Source: Prado023 sp032123675 (GTDB lineage: Bacteria > Actinomycetota > Actinomycetes > S36-B12 > CAIYMF01). From it: a DNA stretch of 10,316 nt. Below the pieces are notes generated by a model, which was given only the letters and a program-made list of their open reading frames with translations, was not told where the DNA came from and searched no databases. A program made the translations under genes and the position numbers. Shown here in pieces: positions 7,707 through 10,316 of the stretch. The number at the start of each line of letters is the position of its first letter. Positions within the stretch are counted from its first letter, which is position 1. Where the stretch lies: NCBI GenBank assembly GCA_032123675.1, contig JAQBEX010000067.1:1-10316 (forward strand), in the 5' to 3' direction.

Positions 7707-7712
7707 CAGTAT
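7707..7712 (+). promoter_or_regulatory. Putative leaderless -10 hexamer of the ECF sigma gene
   Basis: CAGTAT ends seven bases before the ATG at 7720, with spacer CGCCACC and no Shine-Dalgarno. CCGACA at 7683-7688 is a possible -35 at 18 bp. A longer in-frame start at 7639 has its own Shine-Dalgarno-like AGGGAGG at 7622-7628, so two transcripts with different starts are possible. Confidence 0.5.
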
Positions 7713-7719
7713 CGCCACC

Positions 7720-8277
7720 ATGCACTCCGAGATGACCGACATGGAGGTCGCCATAGGCTTCCGCTCCGGCCACGACGATGCACTCGCCGAGGCATACCGC
7801 CGCTGGTCACGGATGATCCACGCGACGGCGGCCCGATCCACCGGCAACTCCGAGGATGCGGCCGACATCACCCAGATGGTGTTCGTCAACGCGTGGAAGG
7901 GCCGGGAGACGTACCGCCCGGAAGCGGGCTCCCTGCCCGGTTGGCTGATGACAATCACCCGTCGTCGGATCGCTGACCACTGGGAGTCACGCACACGTGA
8001 CGCGAAGATCCGATCGGCCGTCGAGGCCGTGGAGCCCGTGAGTGACTCGGCGCCTCCCGACACCGACCGCGTCGCCGCCCAGATGTTCGTCGCCGACGAG
8101 CTGGAGCGGTTGGGCGATCCCGCAGGTCGGATAGTCCGCTTGGCGTTCTACGACGACCTGACCCATACCCAGATCGCCGAACGGCTGGACATGCCGATCG
8201 GCACCGTGAAGAGCCACATTCGCCGCTCGTTGGAACGGATGCGCTCGAGGATGGAGGTGGAAGATGTCGCACTGTGA
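7720..8277 (+). CDS. ECF-family RNA polymerase sigma factor (SigK-like)
   Basis: The product has 185 residues, a typical ECF sigma length. Region sigma-2 (about 20-92) includes DAADITQMVFVNAWK (46-60), the core-binding and -10 recognition part, then GSLPGWLMTITRRRIADHW. Region sigma-4 (about 118-176) carries the helix-turn-helix HTQIAERLDMPIGTVKSHI, which reads the -35 element. The start at 7720 is chosen because it gives the usual family N-terminus and has a -10-like hexamer seven bases upstream. An in-frame ATG at 7639 would add 27 residues (MSIMALSPATT...) without family resemblance, although AGGGAGG lies ten bases before it. The gene overlaps by 14 nt an anti-sigma factor of RskA type, so the sigma factor is probably held inactive at the membrane until a signal triggers proteolysis. 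It may autoregulate, but I could not identify a confident ECF-type promoter. Target genes are unknown. Confidence 0.9.
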   Translation: MHSEMTDMEVAIGFRSGHDDALAEAYRRWSRMIHATAARSTGNSEDAADITQMVFVNAWKGRETYRPEAGSLPGWLMTITRRRIADHWESRTRDAKIRSAVEAVEPVSDSAPPDTDRVAAQMFVADELERLGDPAGRIVRLAFYDDLTHTQIAERLDMPIGTVKSHIRRSLERMRSRMEVEDVAL

Positions 8278-9046
8278 CCCTGCGACCCTGGCACTGGCTG
8301 CCCTGGGCGAGGACATCCCCTCCGACGAAGCCGAGCATCTGTCCGGCTGCGAGCAGTGCACGTCCGAGGCTGCCGAACTGACCGAACTGGTGACCCTGGG
8401 GCGCGAGGCGCCCGAGGTGCTGCCCGAGGTGCCTGACCACGTGTGGGCCGGGATCCAGCGCGAGCTGTCCCTGGTGAACGCCGCCGACGGCGCCGGCCGG
8501 GCTGCCCCCTCGTTGGCAGCCGCGCCGAGTCCCGCTCCCGTCTCCGTCTCGGCGAATGTCAGCAACGTCGTGCCGCTCGAGTCACGTCGACGCAGCAAGT
8601 CGATGTGGGCTGTCGCCGCGATGGCCGCGATGGCCGGCGCTGTGGTTGGAGGCGCCGTGGTGTCCTCGGCGATCGATCGCGGCACCGGTGGTGATTCCCC
8701 CGGCTCGGAGACGTTCCTCGCCCAGGCGGTGCTCGATCCCCTGACCGACGACGTCCCCTCTCCCGGTAAGGCCTCCGTCATGGACAGCCCGGACGGCGAG
8801 GTGGTCCGGGTCGATGCCCGATCGCTGCCGGACAACGAGGGCTTCTACGAGGTATGGCTGCTCGACGCGGACGCCACGAAGCTGGTCGCCCTGGGAGCTC
8901 TGCCGGCCGGTTCGGTGGGCACGTTCACTGTGCCACCAGGCCTGGCAATCGCGGACTTCCCCGTGATCGATATCTCGTTGGAGAGCTACGACGGCGATCC
9001 CAGCCACTCGAAGAACTCGCTCATGCGGGGTGTCCTCGAGGCCTGA
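8264..9046 (+). CDS. Membrane anti-sigma factor of the RskA type
   Basis: The product has 260 residues. The N-terminal cytoplasmic part has a zinc-associated anti-sigma motif, His25-x3-Cys29-x2-Cys32 (EHLSGCEQC). A Pro/Ala-rich linker follows, then a single membrane segment at about 114-136 (MWAVAAMAAMAGAVVGGAVV). The extracytoplasmic part (about 150-257) matches the RskA C-terminal domain: GFYEVWLLD (193-201), LGALPAG, FTVPPGL, and a final strand ISLESYDGDPSHS. Proteins of this kind bind and hold their cognate ECF sigma factor and are cleaved by regulated intramembrane proteolysis on signal. The ATG at 8264 lies inside the sigma gene (14-nt overlap), with GGAGG at 8253-8257 six bases before it, which supports this start and translational coupling. 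It may respond to redox or envelope stress as in mycobacterial SigK/RskA; that is inference. Confidence 0.9.
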   Translation: MSHCDPATLALAALGEDIPSDEAEHLSGCEQCTSEAAELTELVTLGREAPEVLPEVPDHVWAGIQRELSLVNAADGAGRAAPSLAAAPSPAPVSVSANVSNVVPLESRRRSKSMWAVAAMAAMAGAVVGGAVVSSAIDRGTGGDSPGSETFLAQAVLDPLTDDVPSPGKASVMDSPDGEVVRVDARSLPDNEGFYEVWLLDADATKLVALGALPAGSVGTFTVPPGLAIADFPVIDISLESYDGDPSHSKNSLMRGVLEA

Positions 9047-9051
9047 CCCTC

Positions 9052-9083
9052 GCCACCGCGGTGGCCGACAGGCACGTCCTGTC
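9052..9083 (+). terminator. Two tandem hairpins after the anti-sigma gene
   Basis: GCCACCGCGGTGGC (9052-9065) is a perfect 14-bp palindrome five bases after the stop codon. It is followed at once by GACAGG-CACGT-CCTGTC (9067-9083), a six-base-pair stem with a five-base loop. No T-run follows, as is common for terminators in high-GC actinobacteria. They probably end the sigma/anti-sigma transcript and insulate the next gene, which has its own promoter at 9141. A role as a protein-binding site is an alternative. Confidence 0.45.
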
Positions 9084-9140
9084 AGTCACATCGGGATGCG
9101 GTCACGCCAGGCCGCAAGAACGTGCGCGTGAGCGAGGCCC

Positions 9141-9146
9141 TACGCT
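9141..9146 (+). promoter_or_regulatory. Putative leaderless -10 hexamer of the MBL-fold hydrolase gene
   Basis: TACGCT ends seven bases before the ATG at 9154; the spacer is GGCGGCC with no Shine-Dalgarno. The same hexamer precedes the hprK-like gene. No -35 consensus is clear. Confidence 0.55.
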
Positions 9147-9153
9147 GGCGGCC

Positions 9154-9873
9154 ATGCCCGCAGCCCTGATGCTCGCACCCGGCCTCTGGAGGGTTCCGAC
9201 GGTCAGGTGGGACCTGGTCAACTCCTTCCTGGTCCGGGCCGAGGACGGCGGGGTGACGCTGGTCGACACGGGGCTGAAGTCGGCACCGGCGCGCATCCTG
9301 GCGGCCCTGACGGAGATCGGTTCCGGGCCCGTGGACGTCACCACCATCGTGCTCACCCACGCCCACCACGACCACGCTGGCGGTGCCGCAGAACTGGCGC
9401 AACGCACCCGCCATGGGATCACCGTCCACGAGGACGACGCCGAGTTCGTCCGCACCGGCACGAGCGCCCCCACGGACGGATCCATGCGCCTCGGTCGCCT
9501 CATGAGCCGGGCGCCGCGGGGCGTGCCGGCCGCCCCCGTGGAACGGACGATGGCCGATGGTGAGCTCCTGGCCGGCAGCGGGCTTCGGGTTCACCACACC
9601 CCTGGGCACACCCCCGGGCACTGCTCGCTGCTCCACGAGGCGTCCGGGACGTTGATCACCGGTGACAGCATCTGGAACATGCGCTCCCGACGCACGTGGC
9701 CGGTGCTTGCCTTCTGCTCGAACGCTGCCCTGACCGAGGAGACCGCCGCAACCCTGGCGGACCTCGAGTACACGACCGCGGCCTTCACCCATGGCCCCGA
9801 CATCAAGGGGACGGGTCGGGACGCGATCCGCGAGTTCCTCGCCCGCCCGACGAGGTTCGGGCCTGGGCTCTGA
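9154..9873 (+). CDS. Metallo-beta-lactamase-fold hydrolase
   Basis: The product has 239 residues. The metal-binding signature THAHHDHAGG gives His69, His71, Asp73 and His74. HTPGHTPGH supplies the next ligand, His152 (the second His of HTPGH). GDSIW provides the bridging Asp171, and THGPDI gives the final His213. All ligands of the dinuclear zinc site are therefore present. An early strand VNSFLVRAEDGGVTLVDTG, with Asp in VDTG, is typical of glyoxalase II-like members of the superfamily. No signal peptide is seen, so it is cytosolic. The substrate cannot be deduced; members hydrolyse thioesters, lactones, phosphoesters and other esters. An in-frame extension to 8854 was not used: it overlaps the anti-sigma gene, whereas 9154 has a leaderless -10 element. 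An insertion sequence begins about 30 bp after its stop; the C-terminus looks undisturbed. Confidence 0.88.
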   Translation: MPAALMLAPGLWRVPTVRWDLVNSFLVRAEDGGVTLVDTGLKSAPARILAALTEIGSGPVDVTTIVLTHAHHDHAGGAAELAQRTRHGITVHEDDAEFVRTGTSAPTDGSMRLGRLMSRAPRGVPAAPVERTMADGELLAGSGLRVHHTPGHTPGHCSLLHEASGTLITGDSIWNMRSRRTWPVLAFCSNAALTEETAATLADLEYTTAAFTHGPDIKGTGRDAIREFLARPTRFGPGL

Positions 9874-9902
9874 TCGGCTCGCGCGGGATACCCAAACGCA
9901 AA

Positions 9903-9930
9903 GGGGCTCTCCGACTTTGAGCGTGGTGTC
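9903..9930 (+). repeat. Putative left terminal inverted repeat of the ISL3 element
   Basis: The sequence GGGGCTCTCCGACTTTGAGC begins about 30 bp after the hydrolase stop and about 100 bp before the transposase start, the expected position for an IS end. Its partner should appear in reverse orientation after the transposase gene, outside the window. Confidence 0.5.
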
Positions 9931-9945
9931 CTGGTGATGTGAGGG

Positions 9946-10000
9946 GCTCGTGGTCCGCCACGATGGGTGTTGCGATGCATCCGTCGGAAGGACCACGAGC
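9946..10000. repeat. 11-bp perfect inverted repeat in the transposase leader
   Basis: GCTCGTGGTCC (9946-9956) and GGACCACGAGC (9990-10000) are perfect reverse complements separated by 33 bp. The loop contains a perfect 8-bp palindrome, GATGCATC (9974-9981). The right arm ends one base before the GTG at 10002 and covers part of the likely Shine-Dalgarno GGAAGG (9986-9991). Folded in RNA it could hide the ribosome-binding site and limit transposase synthesis; as DNA it could bind transposase. Confidence 0.75.
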
Positions 10001-10001
10001 T

Positions 10002-10316
10002 GTGTCTGAGGATAGGCCGCGGGATGCGGCCACGGTGTTGTTCAACCTGCCCGGATACCGGGTGCTCGACGCTGCTGATGATCCCGGTGGGGGGCGTCGG
10101 GTCCTGGTCGAGCCGGTCGAGGTGGTGGGGCACTGCCCGGATTGCGGGTTCGACTCGGCCCGGGTGCATTCCCGGCCGGTGTCCCGGGTGGCGGACGTGC
10201 CGCTCGGTGGCCGGCTGGAGGTGCGGGTCCGCAAGCGCCGGCTGTGGTGCGACAACACCTCGTGCGATCGGGTCACGTTCACCCAGACCACCGACCAGCT
10301 CGGGCTGCGGGCCAGG
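10002..10316 (+). CDS. ISL3-family transposase, N-terminal part (runs off the window)
   Basis: The frame is open for 105 codons to the window edge with no stop. It encodes VSEDRPRDAATVLFNLPGYR, then a Cys-rich zinc-finger region: HCPDCG at about residues 48-53 and, after a KRRLWC segment, WCDNTSCDRVTFTQ. The pattern CPxCG...H...RxxxVxDxPL...G...RRxxCxxxxCxRxTF is that of the ISL3 transposase N-terminal zinc ribbon, which binds the element's ends. The catalytic DDE domain lies beyond the window. GTG at 10002 is chosen because GGAAGG (9986-9991) lies ten bases upstream, but in-frame ATGs at 9963 and 9975 would add 13 or 9 residues and cannot be excluded. Whether the full gene is intact is unknown. 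Confidence 0.85.
   Translation, partial: MSEDRPRDAATVLFNLPGYRVLDAADDPGGGRRVLVEPVEVVGHCPDCGFDSARVHSRPVSRVADVPLGGRLEVRVRKRRLWCDNTSCDRVTFTQTTDQLGLRAR

Larger units (their letters stand above)
9903..10316 (+). mobile_element. ISL3-family insertion sequence, left end (continues past the window)
   Basis: The element is assigned from the zinc-finger transposase at 10002 and from the putative left terminal repeat at 9903-9930, which begins GGGGCTCTCCGACTTTGAGC. That repeat resembles from memory the GGCTCTTCCG-type ends of corynebacterial ISL3 elements such as IS31831. ISL3 elements usually duplicate 8 bp of target; the 8 bp before the repeat are AACGCAAA (9895-9902). The right end and second target copy are outside the window, so the exact boundary is provisional (9903 or 9905). 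Confidence 0.7.

Noticed and set aside
7446..8063. Extension of the aminopeptidase frame upstream of 7445
   Set aside because: It would run antisense through the start of the sigma factor gene, and the translation there has no resemblance to M1 peptidases. The ATG at 7445 has a good promoter and gives the usual N-terminus.
8854..9153. Extension of the hydrolase frame into the anti-sigma gene
   Set aside because: It overlaps the conserved RskA C-terminal domain in another frame and crosses the tandem hairpins; the fold starts normally at 9154.
1..10316. CRISPR array, tRNA, rRNA, phage defence or secretion system
   Set aside because: I saw no regularly spaced direct repeats, no tRNA-like cloverleaf, no rRNA sequence and no known defence or secretion genes on either strand. 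The only mobile DNA is the ISL3 element at the right edge.

Overview
The window looks like chromosomal DNA of a high-GC Gram-positive bacterium (Actinomycetota). The coding sequence is strongly G/C-biased at third codon positions, nearly all stops are TGA, several starts appear leaderless, and the gene families fit: an RskA-type ECF sigma/anti-sigma pair, a PepN-type M1 aminopeptidase, and a fused solute-binding/VWA protein. I cannot assign a genus from the sequence.

Left end (1-1193, minus strand): an HPr kinase/phosphorylase homologue is followed by a protein-tyrosine-phosphatase-like gene that runs off the window. The two overlap by ATGA and look translationally coupled. A divergent class I methyltransferase follows (1315-2103, plus), and the spacer between them holds a perfect 12-bp palindrome.

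Centre (2168-4797, plus): a large membrane-anchored or exported protein joins a solute-binding domain to a VWA domain with an intact MIDAS. It is followed by a small protein with a predicted membrane hairpin and a coiled coil. Convergent to them is the M1 aminopeptidase gene (4857-7445, minus). Its reading frame is intact and of normal length except for one in-frame TAG at the middle (6150-6152). The TAG lies after all catalytic residues and before the C-terminal helical domain.

Right part (7720-9046, plus): divergent from the aminopeptidase is a SigK-like ECF sigma factor, overlapping by 14 nt the gene for its zinc-motif, single-pass anti-sigma factor with an RskA C-terminal domain. Two tandem hairpins follow, then a metallo-beta-lactamase-fold hydrolase (9154-9873). 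About 30 nt after its stop begins the left end of an ISL3-family insertion sequence, with a terminal inverted repeat, a long inverted repeat in the leader, and the N-terminal zinc-finger part of the transposase, cut by the window edge.

Running through the window is a start-site pattern. Six of the nine gene starts have a -10-like hexamer (TACGCT, CAGGAT, CAGACT or CAGTAT) ending 6-7 nt before the start codon, with no Shine-Dalgarno, as expected for leaderless mRNAs. The anti-sigma factor, the phosphatase and the SBP-VWA protein instead have clear Shine-Dalgarno sequences. I found no tRNA, rRNA or CRISPR array. The strongest oddities are the interrupted aminopeptidase and the presence of an HprK homologue in an apparent actinobacterium. 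I saw no clear multi-gene defence system or other novel system.
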